A program made the position numbers and the translations under genes. DNA of 37,198 nt from Paraburkholderia sp. BCC1886 (lineage in GTDB: Bacteria; Pseudomonadota; Gammaproteobacteria; Burkholderiales; Burkholderiaceae). The notes beneath the pieces were generated by a model that saw nothing but the letters and a program-made list of their open reading frames with translations, had not been told where the DNA came from and ran no database searches. Numbering within the stretch: the stretch's first letter is position 1; every line of letters begins with the position of its first letter. This document shows, in pieces, positions 14,869 to 23,871 of the stretch. The stretch spans positions 1 to 37,198 of the forward strand of contig NZ_CAAJGK010000056.1 in the NCBI RefSeq assembly GCF_900996245.1, in the 5' to 3' direction.

Positions 14869-16971
14869 ATGGTCTATCCCACTCTTCGCGACTGGCTGTT
14901 TTCCGTCAAGACGTTCGCCGCGGCCATGCTCGCGCTGTACCTCGCCCTCAAACTCGAACTGCCGCGCCCGTACTGGGCGATGGCCACCGTCTACATCGTG
15001 TCGAATCCGTTCGTCGGCGCGACCCGCTCCAAGGCGCTGTATCGCGCGCTCGGCACCGCGCTGGGTGCGTCGGCCGCGGTGCTGCTGGTGCCGCCGTTCG
15101 TGGAGTCGCCGTATCTGTTCAGCGTGGTGGTCGCGCTGTGGACCGGCGCGCTGCTCTATCTGGCCATCTCGAACCGTACGGCCAGCAATTACGTCTTCAT
15201 GCTGGCGGCCTACACGCTGTCGATCATCGCATTTCCCTCGGTGACCAATCCGGACGGCGTGTTCGATCTCGCCCTCAGCCGCTTCGAGGAGATCACGCTG
15301 GGCATCGTGTGCGCGAGCGTCATCGGCAGTTCGCTGTTTCCGAGCCGGCTTGCGCCCACCATCATCGAGCGGACCGACGCGTGGTTTCGCGACGCGGCGT
15401 TCTATTCGACCGAAACGCTGTCCGGACGGATCGCCGGCGCCGCTATCTCCGCCGCGCGCCAGCGCCTCGCGGGCACGACCAACGCGCTGGAACTGCTGCT
15501 GAGCCAGCTGGCCTACGATCACACGCGACCGGACATCCTCGCGCGCGCACGGGAGTTGCGCGGACGCATGCAGTTGCTGCTGCCGCTGATGTCGGCGCTT
15601 GCCGACCCGCTGATCGCGCTATACGAAAGCGGCCAGCAAAGCTGGCCGGAAGGCCTCACCAGCCTGCTCGACGATACGATCAAATGGTTCAATCTGCCGC
15701 TGCCCGACGCTAACCACATCAACGAGCACGAGCGGCTCGCCGACGCGCTGCGCGCCCGCATCGTGGCGATGCAGCCGCCGGCCGCGGCACTAGCTAGCTG
15801 GGACGGCGCACTGCTGTCGAGCGCGCTATGGCGGCTGAAACAGGTAATCGACGTCTGGCAGGATTGCCGCGCGCTGCGCGTCATCATCTCGCGCGAAGAA
15901 GGCACGTGGCGACCACGTTTCCGTCACTGGCGGCTGGGCGGCACCGAGCAGTTCTTCGACCGCGGCATCATGCTGTTTTCGACGGTCTCGGCGGGACTCG
16001 CGGTCGTGCTGGCCTGCGCGCTGTGGATCAGTTCCGGTTGGGCCGACGGCGCCGGGGCCGTCACGCTGGCAGCGGTGGCGTGCTGCTTCTTCGCGTCGCT
16101 CGACGAACCGGCGCCGCTGGTGTTCAAATTTTTCTGGGCCACGGGTGTCGCCGTGATAGCCGCGGGCCTGTACCTGTTCGCCGTGCTGCCGAACGTGCAC
16201 GACTTCACGATGCTCGTCATCCTCTTCGCGGCGCCGTTCATTCTGGTGGGCACGCTGATTCCGCGGCCGCAGTTCAACGTCGCGACGATGCTGGTCGCCG
16301 TCAACACGGCCACCTTCATCAGTATTCAGAGCGCTTATGAAGCCGACTTTCTGGTGTTCCTGAACAGCAATCTGGCAGGCCTCGCCGGCCTTCTTTATGC
16401 GTACCTGTGGACCCGCGTGACGCGGCCGTTCGGCGCGGAATTCGCGGCCTCGCGCCTGTTGCGCTCGAGCTGGGCCGACGTCGCGCTGACCGCCTCCACG
16501 CGTCCTATCGACGACCCGCGCAATCTCGCCGCCCGCATGCTCGACCGCTTGATGCAACTGATCCCGCGTCTCGCCGCGACCGACGACAACCGCCATCCGT
16601 CGATCGAAAGCTTCCGCGACCTGCGCATCGCGTTCAACGCGCTCGATCTGCGGCGCCTGACCCGCAAGCTGAACGGCGACGCGCCCGCCGCCATCGACCA
16701 CGTGCTCGACGGCGTGCGCCGCTACTACGAAGGCTGCGCAATCGGTCGCGCACGCACGCAGGTGCCCGAGGACCTGAGGACGTCGATCGACACCGCCGTG
16801 GCCCGCGTCACGGCTCACGGTATCGTCACACCGGACCCGGCGAGCCCGGTGCTGCCGGGCTCGGTGCGCCACTCGCGCGATGCGTTGCATGCGCTGATCG
16901 GCTTGCGTCTGTCGCTGTTCCCGGCCACGCTGAGCGCGCCCACTCCGCCCGAACCGGAGGCAACCGCGTGA
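14869..16971 (+). CDS. FUSC-family inner-membrane efflux permease (AaeB-like)
   Basis: A 700-residue protein with the duplicated FUSC plan: an N-terminal block of about six membrane helices (about 8-165, with LKLELPRPYWAMATVYIVSNP), a cytoplasmic region, a second helix block (about 365-510) and a C-terminal soluble domain. AaeB of E. coli exports p-hydroxybenzoate and other aromatic carboxylates with the AaeA adaptor. The operon order (regulator, FUSC, DUF1656, HlyD adaptor, outer-membrane factor) supports an aromatic-acid or drug efflux pump spanning both membranes. The substrate is inferred from family and from the MarR regulator. Confidence 0.9.
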   Translation: MVYPTLRDWLFSVKTFAAAMLALYLALKLELPRPYWAMATVYIVSNPFVGATRSKALYRALGTALGASAAVLLVPPFVESPYLFSVVVALWTGALLYLAISNRTASNYVFMLAAYTLSIIAFPSVTNPDGVFDLALSRFEEITLGIVCASVIGSSLFPSRLAPTIIERTDAWFRDAAFYSTETLSGRIAGAAISAARQRLAGTTNALELLLSQLAYDHTRPDILARARELRGRMQLLLPLMSALADPLIALYESGQQSWPEGLTSLLDDTIKWFNLPLPDANHINEHERLADALRARIVAMQPPAAALASWDGALLSSALWRLKQVIDVWQDCRALRVIISREEGTWRPRFRHWRLGGTEQFFDRGIMLFSTVSAGLAVVLACALWISSGWADGAGAVTLAAVACCFFASLDEPAPLVFKFFWATGVAVIAAGLYLFAVLPNVHDFTMLVILFAAPFILVGTLIPRPQFNVATMLVAVNTATFISIQSAYEADFLVFLNSNLAGLAGLLYAYLWTRVTRPFGAEFAASRLLRSSWADVALTASTRPIDDPRNLAARMLDRLMQLIPRLAATDDNRHPSIESFRDLRIAFNALDLRRLTRKLNGDAPAAIDHVLDGVRRYYEGCAIGRARTQVPEDLRTSIDTAVARVTAHGIVTPDPASPVLPGSVRHSRDALHALIGLRLSLFPATLSAPTPPEPEATA

Positions 16972-17049
16972 TGCTCCCATATCGTGTCCGTGTCGCCGCG
17001 AAGCAGGCCTTCGCCAGCCGGCTCCCTTACTTTCTTTGCCCCTTCCGCG

Positions 17050-17259
17050 ATGATCGGTGAAATCGATATTTTCGGCGTGTTCGTGCCGGCCGTGCTCCTC
17101 CTGATGTTGATCGCGTATCTGATCAACCTCGCGATCCGCACGCTGCTCGGACGCATCGGTTTCTACCGCTTCGTCTGGCATCGCTCCATCTTCGATCTCG
17201 GCATCTATGTGCTGGTGCTGGGCCTTGTCGTTGTCGTTTCGCACAGACTAATAACGTGA
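17050..17259 (+). CDS. DUF1656 (AaeX-like) small inner-membrane protein
   Basis: A 69-residue protein with two hydrophobic helices (about 5-29 and 48-66) and the family-typical opening MIGEIDIFGVFVPAVLL. The start at 17050 was chosen because of this opening; a frame-open GTG at 16984 would add 22 unlikely residues. Its TGA overlaps the GTG of the adaptor gene. DUF1656 proteins are regular companions of FUSC/HlyD pairs; their role is unknown. Confidence 0.88.
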   Translation: MIGEIDIFGVFVPAVLLLMLIAYLINLAIRTLLGRIGFYRFVWHRSIFDLGIYVLVLGLVVVVSHRLIT

Positions 17260-18302
17260 AAAAAACCTGGTTCTCCGTCGGTCGAATCCTGTTGACCCTG
17301 ATCGTCGTCGCGCTCGCCGCCATCGTGCTGTGGAAGCTGGTCGGCTATTACATGTTTGCGCCCTGGACGCGCGACGGCCACGTGCGCGCCGACGTCATTC
17401 AGATCGCGCCGGACGTCTCCGGGCTGATCACCTCGGTCGAGGTGACGGACAGTCAGCAGGTCAGCAAAGGCCAGGTGCTGTTCGTCATCGATCACGCGCG
17501 CTATGCGCTCGCGCTGCGTCAGGCGCAGGCCACCGCGCAGCAACGGCTCGCCACGCTCAATCAGGCGCGCCGCGAAGACGCGCGTAATCGTCAGCTCGGC
17601 AACCTGGTGGCGGCGGAAATCTCCGAGGAAAGCCGCTCGCGCGTCGAAGCGGGCGAAGCCGCACTCGCCGACGCGAACGTCGCGATCGATACCGCGCGGC
17701 TGAATCTGCAGCGCGCCACCATCGTGAGCCCGGTAGACGGTTATCTGAACGACCGCGCGCCGCGCGCAGGCGAATTCGTCGCGGCGGGACACGCGGTGCT
17801 CGCCGTGGTGGACATGCACTCGTTCCGCGTCGACGGCTACTTCGAGGAAACCAAGCTGCGCGGCATCGCGATCGGTCAACCGGTCGACATTACGGTGATG
17901 GGCGAGCCGAACGCGCTGCGCGGTCACGTGCAGAGCATCGTCGCCGCGATCGAAGACCGCGATCTGACGCAAGGCTCGAATCTGCTGCCGAACGTCAATC
18001 CGGCTTTCAGCTGGGTGCGGCTCGCGCAACGCATTCCCGTGCGCGTGGCGCTCGACGAAGTGCCGGCGGACTTCCGGATGATCGCCGGACGCACGGCGAC
18101 GGTGTCGGTGCGGGATCTGTCGCTGGCTAAAGGCAGGCAACCGGCGGCGGGGTCCGTGGCGGCTTCGGGGTCGGCTGCGAGTTCTAATTCAGTCTCCGGT
18201 CCGGCCGTCGCTTCGGCGGCGTCGACGCCAGCGTTGGTCCCGGCTAGCACCACGGTCACAACCTCGGCCCCGGCGGCCTCAGTTCCGGGCGCATCGAAAT
18301 GA
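17256..18302 (+). CDS. HlyD/EmrA-type membrane-fusion adaptor (AaeA-like)
   Basis: A 348-residue periplasmic adaptor. One N-terminal membrane anchor (about 10-30), a lipoyl/barrel-sandwich half-motif (APWTRDGHVRADVIQIAPDVSGLI), a helical hairpin, the second lipoyl half (ATIVSPVDGYLNDRAPRAGEFV), a beta-barrel domain (FRVDGYFEETKLRGIAIGQPVDI), and an Ala/Ser-rich, low-complexity tail after about 290. The start GTG overlaps the DUF1656 stop and the stop overlaps the next ATG (ATGA), so translation is coupled. It bridges the FUSC permease to the NodT outer-membrane factor. Confidence 0.93.
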   Translation: MKKTWFSVGRILLTLIVVALAAIVLWKLVGYYMFAPWTRDGHVRADVIQIAPDVSGLITSVEVTDSQQVSKGQVLFVIDHARYALALRQAQATAQQRLATLNQARREDARNRQLGNLVAAEISEESRSRVEAGEAALADANVAIDTARLNLQRATIVSPVDGYLNDRAPRAGEFVAAGHAVLAVVDMHSFRVDGYFEETKLRGIAIGQPVDITVMGEPNALRGHVQSIVAAIEDRDLTQGSNLLPNVNPAFSWVRLAQRIPVRVALDEVPADFRMIAGRTATVSVRDLSLAKGRQPAAGSVAASGSAASSNSVSGPAVASAASTPALVPASTTVTTSAPAASVPGASK

Positions 18303-19804
18303 AGCTGTCGCGCGCTCTGCCCTCCTCTGCACTGCGGTCGCTCTGGCCGTGGTTACCCCTGTTACCGCTGGCGATCGCGCTCGACGGCTGCACGGTCGGC
18401 CCGAATTACGCGCTGCCGCAGCAGGCGCTCGTCAACGCGCCGCTCGCCAACGCGCCGATCGAAGGCGCCGACACCAGCCTGACTTCGCAGCAGAATGTGC
18501 CGGCAGTCTGGTGGAAGCTGTACGACGACCCGGTTCTGAACGGTCTCGTCGACGAAGCACTGAAATCGAACACCGACCTGCGTGTGGCGTCGGCCAACCT
18601 GGCGCGCTCACGCGAAGCATTGGGCGTGGCGCGAGCGCAAGGCGGCTTCTCGGGGTCGGCCACGGCGCTCGCCGAACGCGCGCAGGAATCGGGCGAGCAA
18701 TACCTGCTGTTCGAAAAGCTGCCGGTGGCTAACGAAGGCAATGTCGGCATCAGCGTGTCGTATGAACTCGATCTGTTCGGCAAGCTGCGCCGCGGCGTGG
18801 AAGCGGCGCAGGCGGACACCGCCGCCGTGCAGGCGGCAGGCGATCTCGCGCGAATCACCGTGGTGGCGGACGTCGTGCGCTCCTACGTGGAACAGTGTTC
18901 GGCAGCGGAAGAGTTGCAGATCGCCCAGCAATCGCTGGATTTGCAGAAGCAGCGCGTGGACGTTTCACGCCGGTTGCGCGATGCGGGCCGCGGCAATCAG
19001 ACCGAAGTGACGCGCGGCCAGACTCAGGTCGAAACCGTGACGGCCGATATTCCGCGCTACACGGCGCGCCGCAAGATCGCGCAATACCGGCTCGCGGCGC
19101 TGCTCGCCCGCGCGCCGTCCGATTTGCCGCCGGCCGTGCTGACCTGCCAGGCGCCGCCGCGACTGCGCCAGCCGATTCCGGTCGGCGACGGCGCGGCGTT
19201 GCTCAAGCGCCGTCCCGATGTCCGCGAAGCCGAACGTCAACTGGCGGCGGCGACCGCCCGAATCGGCGTCGCCACGGGCGCGCTGTATCCGACGATCAGC
19301 CTCGGCGCATCGACCGGACTGACCGGCGTGCTCGAGGACCTCGGCACCGCACAGACGGCGCGCTGGGGCTTCGGTCCGCTGATCAGCTGGACCTTCCCCG
19401 CCGACGGCGCGCGCGGCCGCGTGCGCGAAGCGCAGGCGTCGAGTCAGGTCGCACTGGCGAAGTTCGACGGCGTCGTACTGACCGCGCTGCGCGAGACCGA
19501 GACGAATCTCGCCACCTACGCGTCCGACTACACACGCGCGGAAGCGCTGCGCGCCGCGCTCACCTCGGCGAGCCAGTCGGCCGATGAAACGCACCGGCTG
19601 TACCGCGCCGGCCGCGAGTCGTTCATTTCGGATCTCGACGCGACCCGCACGCTCACCGCGACGAAGTCGCAGGTGGCGGCGGCCGAAGGCCAGGTGGCAA
19701 CCGATCAGGTGAATCTGTTCCTCGCCCTCGGCGGCGGTTGGGAAACGGATCCCGCCGCGGCGTCGGCGAAAGCGGTGCCGGCCGAAGCCGCATCGGCACC
19801 CTGA
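18299..19804 (+). CDS. NodT-family outer-membrane efflux lipoprotein
   Basis: A 501-residue TolC-like channel subunit with a signal peptide and a lipobox ending LDGC (Cys near residue 31), followed by TVGPNY, the hallmark of the NodT/OprM family. It has two repeated OEP domains; the second has the typical RPDVREAERQLAAATARIGVATGALYP region. The Ala-rich tail is longer than usual. Last gene of the five-gene efflux operon, overlapping the adaptor by ATGA. Confidence 0.94.
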   Translation: MKLSRALPSSALRSLWPWLPLLPLAIALDGCTVGPNYALPQQALVNAPLANAPIEGADTSLTSQQNVPAVWWKLYDDPVLNGLVDEALKSNTDLRVASANLARSREALGVARAQGGFSGSATALAERAQESGEQYLLFEKLPVANEGNVGISVSYELDLFGKLRRGVEAAQADTAAVQAAGDLARITVVADVVRSYVEQCSAAEELQIAQQSLDLQKQRVDVSRRLRDAGRGNQTEVTRGQTQVETVTADIPRYTARRKIAQYRLAALLARAPSDLPPAVLTCQAPPRLRQPIPVGDGAALLKRRPDVREAERQLAAATARIGVATGALYPTISLGASTGLTGVLEDLGTAQTARWGFGPLISWTFPADGARGRVREAQASSQVALAKFDGVVLTALRETETNLATYASDYTRAEALRAALTSASQSADETHRLYRAGRESFISDLDATRTLTATKSQVAAAEGQVATDQVNLFLALGGGWETDPAAASAKAVPAEAASAP

Positions 19805-19812
19805 CGCATTGC

Positions 19813-19838
19813 GGTTTATTTTTTAAACCTTTCTTTTA
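19813..19838 (+). terminator. Possible terminator of the efflux operon
   Basis: GGTTTA and TAAACC form a 6-bp stem around TTTTT, followed by TTTCTTTT. The stem is weak and A/T-rich, but it lies 9 bases after the last gene of the operon. Confidence 0.4.
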
Positions 19839-19891
19839 GCTTTCAACTGCGATTTAATACGGGCTCTCAACCACACTTCACGGGGTCCCGT

Positions 19892-19984
19892 ATGTCGCAC
19901 TTCATGCAAGGCGCAGCCACGTTGGGCGGATGTATCGGCATTTTTACGGCGGTCATCGCCGTGGTGGAAATGCTCGCTAACTGA
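19892..19984 (+). CDS. Possible 30-residue membrane peptide
   Basis: ATG at 19892 opens a 30-codon frame: a short polar start (MSHFMQGAA), then a hydrophobic helix (TLGGCIGIFTAVIAVVEMLA) to TGA. It stands alone between the efflux operon and the convergent chromate transporter, with no strong ribosome site. It may be a genuine small membrane protein or chance. Confidence 0.3.
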   Translation: MSHFMQGAATLGGCIGIFTAVIAVVEMLAN

Positions 19985-19999
19985 ACGCCCATCGAGCAG

Positions 20000-20536
20000 T
20001 CAGAGGGCGCCGGCCAGACGAAGCAGCACGAACAGCAGGGCGGCGCCCGCAATCAGCAGCAGCGGATTGACCTTCGTATTCATCACAATGGCCGTTGAGA
20101 CCAGCGCCGTCAGCCACGCTATCCAGCCGCCTTCGAGTCCCTTCACCAGCGTATAGACCGCGGCCAGAATCAAACCCGCTGCCACGGGACGCAGTCCCGC
20201 CTGCAGCGCATTCAACCAGCGCGCCCCGCGATGTCTGGTCCACAGGTGCGAGACGCCGTACATCAGGAAAGCCGTTGGGCCCAGCAGCGCGAGAGTCGTC
20301 ACGAGCGCGCCCGGCAAGCCCGCGACCTGATAGCCGATCAGCGTCGCGAGCAGCGAACCGGGACCGGGCGCGAGCCGCGCAATCGCGAAGTCGCTGACGA
20401 ACTGGGCGTGCGTCATCCAGTGATGCACGTCGACCACTTGCCGCTGCACATCCGCGATGATGGCCTGCCCGCTGCCGACCGTGACGAGCGACAGCGGCGC
20501 AAACACGGAAATCAGCGCAATCAAGGTTCGGGACAA
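20000..20536 (-). CDS. Chromate transporter, C-terminal half-size subunit
   Basis: A 178-residue membrane protein of the CHR family. The TTG start at 20536 is chosen because AGGAG lies 8-12 bases before it and the hydrophobic helix LSRTLIALISVFAPLSLVTVG begins there; the frame upstream of it reads out-of-frame chrA sequence. Visible family pattern: SGQAIIADVQRQVV then FAIARLAPGPGSLLATLIGYQ. With the preceding gene it forms a split pair equivalent to the two homologous halves of long ChrA, which extrudes chromate by antiport. The pair is separated by 29 bases. Confidence 0.88.
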   Translation of the reverse strand: MSRTLIALISVFAPLSLVTVGSGQAIIADVQRQVVDVHHWMTHAQFVSDFAIARLAPGPGSLLATLIGYQVAGLPGALVTTLALLGPTAFLMYGVSHLWTRHRGARWLNALQAGLRPVAAGLILAAVYTLVKGLEGGWIAWLTALVSTAIVMNTKVNPLLLIAGAALLFVLLRLAGAL

Positions 20537-20565
20537 GAAAGCTGCTCCTGGAAGAAGACGGGGCG

Positions 20566-21162
20566 TTATTCGTCGCGCGGCGCGCGGACGTATTCGTAGG
20601 CGACACTCAGGCCGCCGAGCACGACGACGGTCCACACGAGCGGCAATCTGAACAGCGCGACCGACACGAACGAGACGCCGAACACGATCAACGGCACGAC
20701 GCGACGCGGCAGGCGCCGCACTGCCGTAATCGCCATCGAGAGCGACAGGCCGATCGCCCCGGCCGCCGCGCCCGCAAGCGCAATATGCGTGAGCGAAAAG
20801 CCGGCAATCGCCGAGAAGAACATGCCGAGCAGAATGATCGCTATGGCAGAAGGAAAAATGATGCCGCAGAAGCCCGCGACCGCGCCGCGCCAGCCGAGCA
20901 GGTAATTGCCGATCCAGATGGCGAGGTTCTTGATGTTGACGCCGGGCAGCGCCTGCGAAAGCGCAAGGCCGTTGAGAAACTCTTCTTCGGTGAGCCACTG
21001 GCGGTCCTGCACGAACTCGCGCAGAAACCAGCCGCTCAAACCGCCGCCGAAACTCGTGAGCCCGATGCGTGCGCAGATCAGAAAGAACTGGAACGTGGTG
21101 GGTTTTTCTGCCGGCGGCGGGCGACTGGCGCTCGGCGCCGGTGCGCCATCATGGCTGGACAA
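20566..21162 (-). CDS. Chromate transporter, N-terminal half-size subunit
   Basis: A 198-residue CHR-family membrane protein. Start TTG at 21162 (SSHDGAPAPSASRPPP follows) has GAGGAA just upstream; the frame is open further, to 21291, without family likeness. The signature SFGGGLSGWFLREFVQDRQWLTEEEFLNGLALSQALPG matches the conserved N-terminal CHR motif, followed by about five helices. First gene of the two-gene chromate-resistance unit; both members apparently use rare TTG starts. Confidence 0.88.
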   Translation of the reverse strand: MSSHDGAPAPSASRPPPAEKPTTFQFFLICARIGLTSFGGGLSGWFLREFVQDRQWLTEEEFLNGLALSQALPGVNIKNLAIWIGNYLLGWRGAVAGFCGIIFPSAIAIILLGMFFSAIAGFSLTHIALAGAAAGAIGLSLSMAITAVRRLPRRVVPLIVFGVSFVSVALFRLPLVWTVVVLGGLSVAYEYVRAPRDE

Positions 21163-21271
21163 GGTCGTTCCTCGTGGACATATCGGTCGGGTTCGTGCGG
21201 GATTGCTACGCGGGCGCGAAATTATCCCATAGCGCCCATTCGCCGCGCAGACCGCACGCTGCGCTACACCG

Positions 21272-21838
21272 CTAATTGCAGGCGCTGACACCGCCCACCG
21301 TCGTGCAATGACGGACCGTCCAATGGCTTTCGGCCGTCAAGCCGGTACTGCCGCCGATGCCGGTTGCCTGAGGGTGCGGACTAAACTTCATGTCGACTCG
21401 CGACGCCTGCAGGGTCGCCGGCGCGCGCGGCAACGGCGAAGCCGCCGCAATGGCGCGTTGCACGGCCTTGTCCCATGCGGGGTTTCCACTCGACTGCGGC
21501 AGGTCGACCGACGTCACGGCGCCATCGGCAGCGAGGTGGATCGATACGGTGGCTTCGGGATTGCCGGCGACGTTGTCGCGCGCGACCCGCATATTGCGCG
21601 CGAGCGTGCAGCCCACGTAGCGGGACCATTCCTTCCGGCTCAGAATCAGGCTCAGGTGCCCGGTGTCCACGAACGGTCGAGCATGCGGTGCGGCCAGTGC
21701 GAGACACTGGTTCATGGTGTCTTCGGCCGAGGGCAGCGCGGGGCCGGAATCGTCGTTCCACCCGCTAGCTGCACACGCGTCGAGCAGACAGATCACCATG
21801 CCGATCAGCAGGCATCGCCCGCGATGTCTCCCGGTCAT
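21272..21838 (-). CDS. Lipoprotein with TonB-C-like domain
   Basis: A 188-residue exported protein. The signal peptide ends in a lipobox-like LLDAC (Cys 22). The rest contains EWSRYVGCTLARNMRVARDNVAGNPEATVSIHLAADGAVTSVDLPQSSGNPAWDKAVQRAIAAASPLP, the pattern of TonB/TolA C-terminal domains (variable strand, then SSGNxxWDxAVxxAI). GGGGAG lies just before the ATG. Probably anchored in the outer or inner membrane facing the periplasm; partner unknown. Confidence 0.8.
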   Translation of the reverse strand: MTGRHRGRCLLIGMVICLLDACAASGWNDDSGPALPSAEDTMNQCLALAAPHARPFVDTGHLSLILSRKEWSRYVGCTLARNMRVARDNVAGNPEATVSIHLAADGAVTSVDLPQSSGNPAWDKAVQRAIAAASPLPRAPATLQASRVDMKFSPHPQATGIGGSTGLTAESHWTVRHCTTVGGVSACN

Positions 21839-21963
21839 CTCCCCTCCCCTTGCCGTTTGTTTTTATTTGCCGGTGCGGCCGTCGGGTGCGTCTTGCGCAC
21901 ACGGCCGCACCGGCGGTCACTCATGCTTCCAACTCGTGCTTCCAGCCACGCATGCGCGCCAGG

Positions 21964-22257
21964 TTACTCGACGCCGCGCACGATGCGCAGGTCGCGCTCG
22001 ACACCGTCGCCCAGCGCTTCGAGCGCTTTCTTGTACTCGTCGCTGTCGTAGGCGGCGAGAGCCTGCTCGTAGCTCGGGTATTCGATCACCACCGTGCGTT
22101 CTTTCAAGCCTTGCTCATGGGCGGTTTCTGCCGGACCGCGCACGATGAATTTGCCACCCGTCGCGGCGACCGCGGGCGCCGACAACTTCGCATAGGCCGC
22201 GACCTTCTCCGGGTCCTTGATCACGCGATAAGCCACGACCCAATAACCTTTGCTCAT
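21964..22257 (-). CDS. DUF1330 protein
   Basis: A 97-residue ferredoxin-fold protein. The start ATG 22257 is preceded by AGGAG at a good distance. The sequence SKGYWVVAYRVIKDPEKVAAYAKLSAPAV, then GGKFIVRG, ERTVVIEYPSYEQALAAYDS and the RIVRGVE end are typical of DUF1330. The family is a cytoplasmic dimeric alpha-beta barrel of unknown function, related in fold to monooxygenases. Apparently monocistronic. Confidence 0.92.
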   Translation of the reverse strand: MSKGYWVVAYRVIKDPEKVAAYAKLSAPAVAATGGKFIVRGPAETAHEQGLKERTVVIEYPSYEQALAAYDSDEYKKALEALGDGVERDLRIVRGVE

Positions 22258-22472
22258 GTGTATCTCCTCGTTGATAGACAAACAGCCGCTGACGGGCTGC
22301 GATGACGACGGGCAATTATGTCATCTGTCGGCGCCGGCCTGCCATGTCACGCGCGCGCGTCGACATTCGCGGTTCTGTACGGACCGCCACAGAGCGCACC
22401 GTCGCTGGCATGCACAATCGGGACGAGCTGGGCCGCGGCGGTCACGGCATGCGAAGTCATGCGGAGCGAAAA

Positions 22473-23651
22473 ATGGGTTGGAAGAACCTGCTGGTCGAAG
22501 CACCGGTCTGGCTACTCGGACAGTTTCACCGGCCACGCTTCGATCCGTTAAGCGGCACGCCACGCGAAATACTGGTATTGCGCCCAAACGATTTTGGCGA
22601 ACTGCTGACCACCACTGCGCTATTCGAAGCGCTGCGCCGGCGCTTTCCCACCACCCGACTGATCGCGGGCGTGGGAAGCTGGGGACGCCCGATCCTCGAA
22701 AACAATCCATTCGTCGATGAAATCGTCGTGCTCGACGCGCCGTGGAATAACAAGCTGGTCGAAGACCGTTCGCCGCGCAACGTGTTGCGCTTTCTCTGGC
22801 GCTCGCCGCAAGTCGCGGCGCTGCGCGCGCGCGGCGGTTTCGATGTCGGCATCGACGTGCTCGGCAGTTATATGGGCGCGTTGCTGTTGATGCGTGCCGG
22901 CGTGCGCTATCGCATCGGCGTGCGCGGTTATCGCGGCGGATGGAGCGGCTGCCAGGCGTACATCGATTTCGCGCGGCGCTCGAGCGCTCGTGCCGCGCTC
23001 GCGCAGGGGGAATTGCTCGGCGCCACGTCGCTGCCCGACGCGCGTCCGCAACTGTTCCCGACCGACGCCGAGCGCGCCGACGCCGCGAGCATCTGGCACG
23101 CGCCGCTCGCCGGACATCCGAACGTGCGTCTACTGGTCGGCGTGGGCGCGGGCGTCGCGAGCAAGGCGTGGGACCCGAAGCAGGCCGGCGCGGCGCTCGC
23201 CCAGGCGGCGCATATCCTCGAAGCCGCGGGCACGGTCTGCGATATCGTGATTGTCGGCAGCGAGGCCGATCGCGGTCGCGCGCGCGAAGCGATCGCCGCC
23301 GCCGGCGCGGACGTGCCGATACGCTCGGTAGCCGGCGACGTCTCGATGCGCGTCGTGTTCGCGCTGGCCGAACAGGCCGACCTCGTGCTGAGCAATGCGT
23401 CGATGCTGATGCACGTCGCCGCGGCGTTTCATCGGCCGACGGTTGCGGTGCTCGGCGGCAGCGTGACGCGGCCTGCCGTGCACGATGCGATCTGGGGTTA
23501 TCCGCTGCCGTATCTGAGCGTGGCGCCCGAGACTTACCTCGCGGATCAGCCCGAGCGCAACTGGCCGAGCGTCGAGCGCGTCGTGCAGGCGATCCTGCAG
23601 CAGATCGGCGCCCACGGCAGTCTGACCTCGCGATCGGGCGCCGCCGCCTGA
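22473..23651 (+). CDS. Family-9 glycosyltransferase (heptosyltransferase-like)
   Basis: A 392-residue GT-B enzyme. The start ATG 22473 has GGAG upstream; the frame is open from 22302 without likeness. Motifs: N-terminal REILVLRPNDFGELLTTTALFEALRRRFP (as in WaaC/WaaF, RxxxxGD-type loop read here as RPNDFGELL), then a middle GVGAGVASKAWDP nucleotide-sugar region and the C-terminal ADLVLSNASMLMHVAAAFHRPTVAVLGGS, the conserved SNDTGxMHxAxA equivalent with Asp and Gly replaced by Ala and Ser. Likely adds a sugar to lipopolysaccharide or another glycan at the inner-membrane face. The altered motif makes the exact acceptor uncertain. No other LPS genes lie nearby. Confidence 0.85.
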   Translation: MGWKNLLVEAPVWLLGQFHRPRFDPLSGTPREILVLRPNDFGELLTTTALFEALRRRFPTTRLIAGVGSWGRPILENNPFVDEIVVLDAPWNNKLVEDRSPRNVLRFLWRSPQVAALRARGGFDVGIDVLGSYMGALLLMRAGVRYRIGVRGYRGGWSGCQAYIDFARRSSARAALAQGELLGATSLPDARPQLFPTDAERADAASIWHAPLAGHPNVRLLVGVGAGVASKAWDPKQAGAALAQAAHILEAAGTVCDIVIVGSEADRGRAREAIAAAGADVPIRSVAGDVSMRVVFALAEQADLVLSNASMLMHVAAAFHRPTVAVLGGSVTRPAVHDAIWGYPLPYLSVAPETYLADQPERNWPSVERVVQAILQQIGAHGSLTSRSGAAA

Positions 23652-23682
23652 ATCCTCGTTGGGATCTTTCAGAAAAGACCTC

Positions 23683-23718
23683 TTGCCGCACGCGGCAACG
23701 CTTCCCTTTGCTTATAAT
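23683..23718 (+). promoter_or_regulatory. Candidate promoter and palindromic operator of the sugar symporter
   Basis: A perfect -10 box TATAAT is at 23713-23718. Upstream lies the palindrome TTGCCGC-AC-GCGGCAA (23683-23698), overlapping where a -35 element would fall. A regulator site is likely, but the spacing gives no good -35 hexamer, so activation may be needed. The leader to the ATG is about 145 bases. Confidence 0.4.
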
Positions 23719-23871
23719 CCGGCGCCCTCGTTTCGGCCTGTTCGCACCCGGGCATGCCAACTGCTACCCGCCCTGAACCGCAGGTAGTCGCGCGCCGGAA
23801 TGCAAACGTAAACAACGGCCGTCGATCCGAAACAACAATGAAAGCAATGGCCTGAAAGAGAAGGAAAATAA

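Noticed and set aside
15826..17244. 472-codon minus-strand frame across the FUSC and DUF1656 genes
   Set aside because: Composition is Arg/Gln/His/Glu-rich, opposite to two well-supported genes; shadow.
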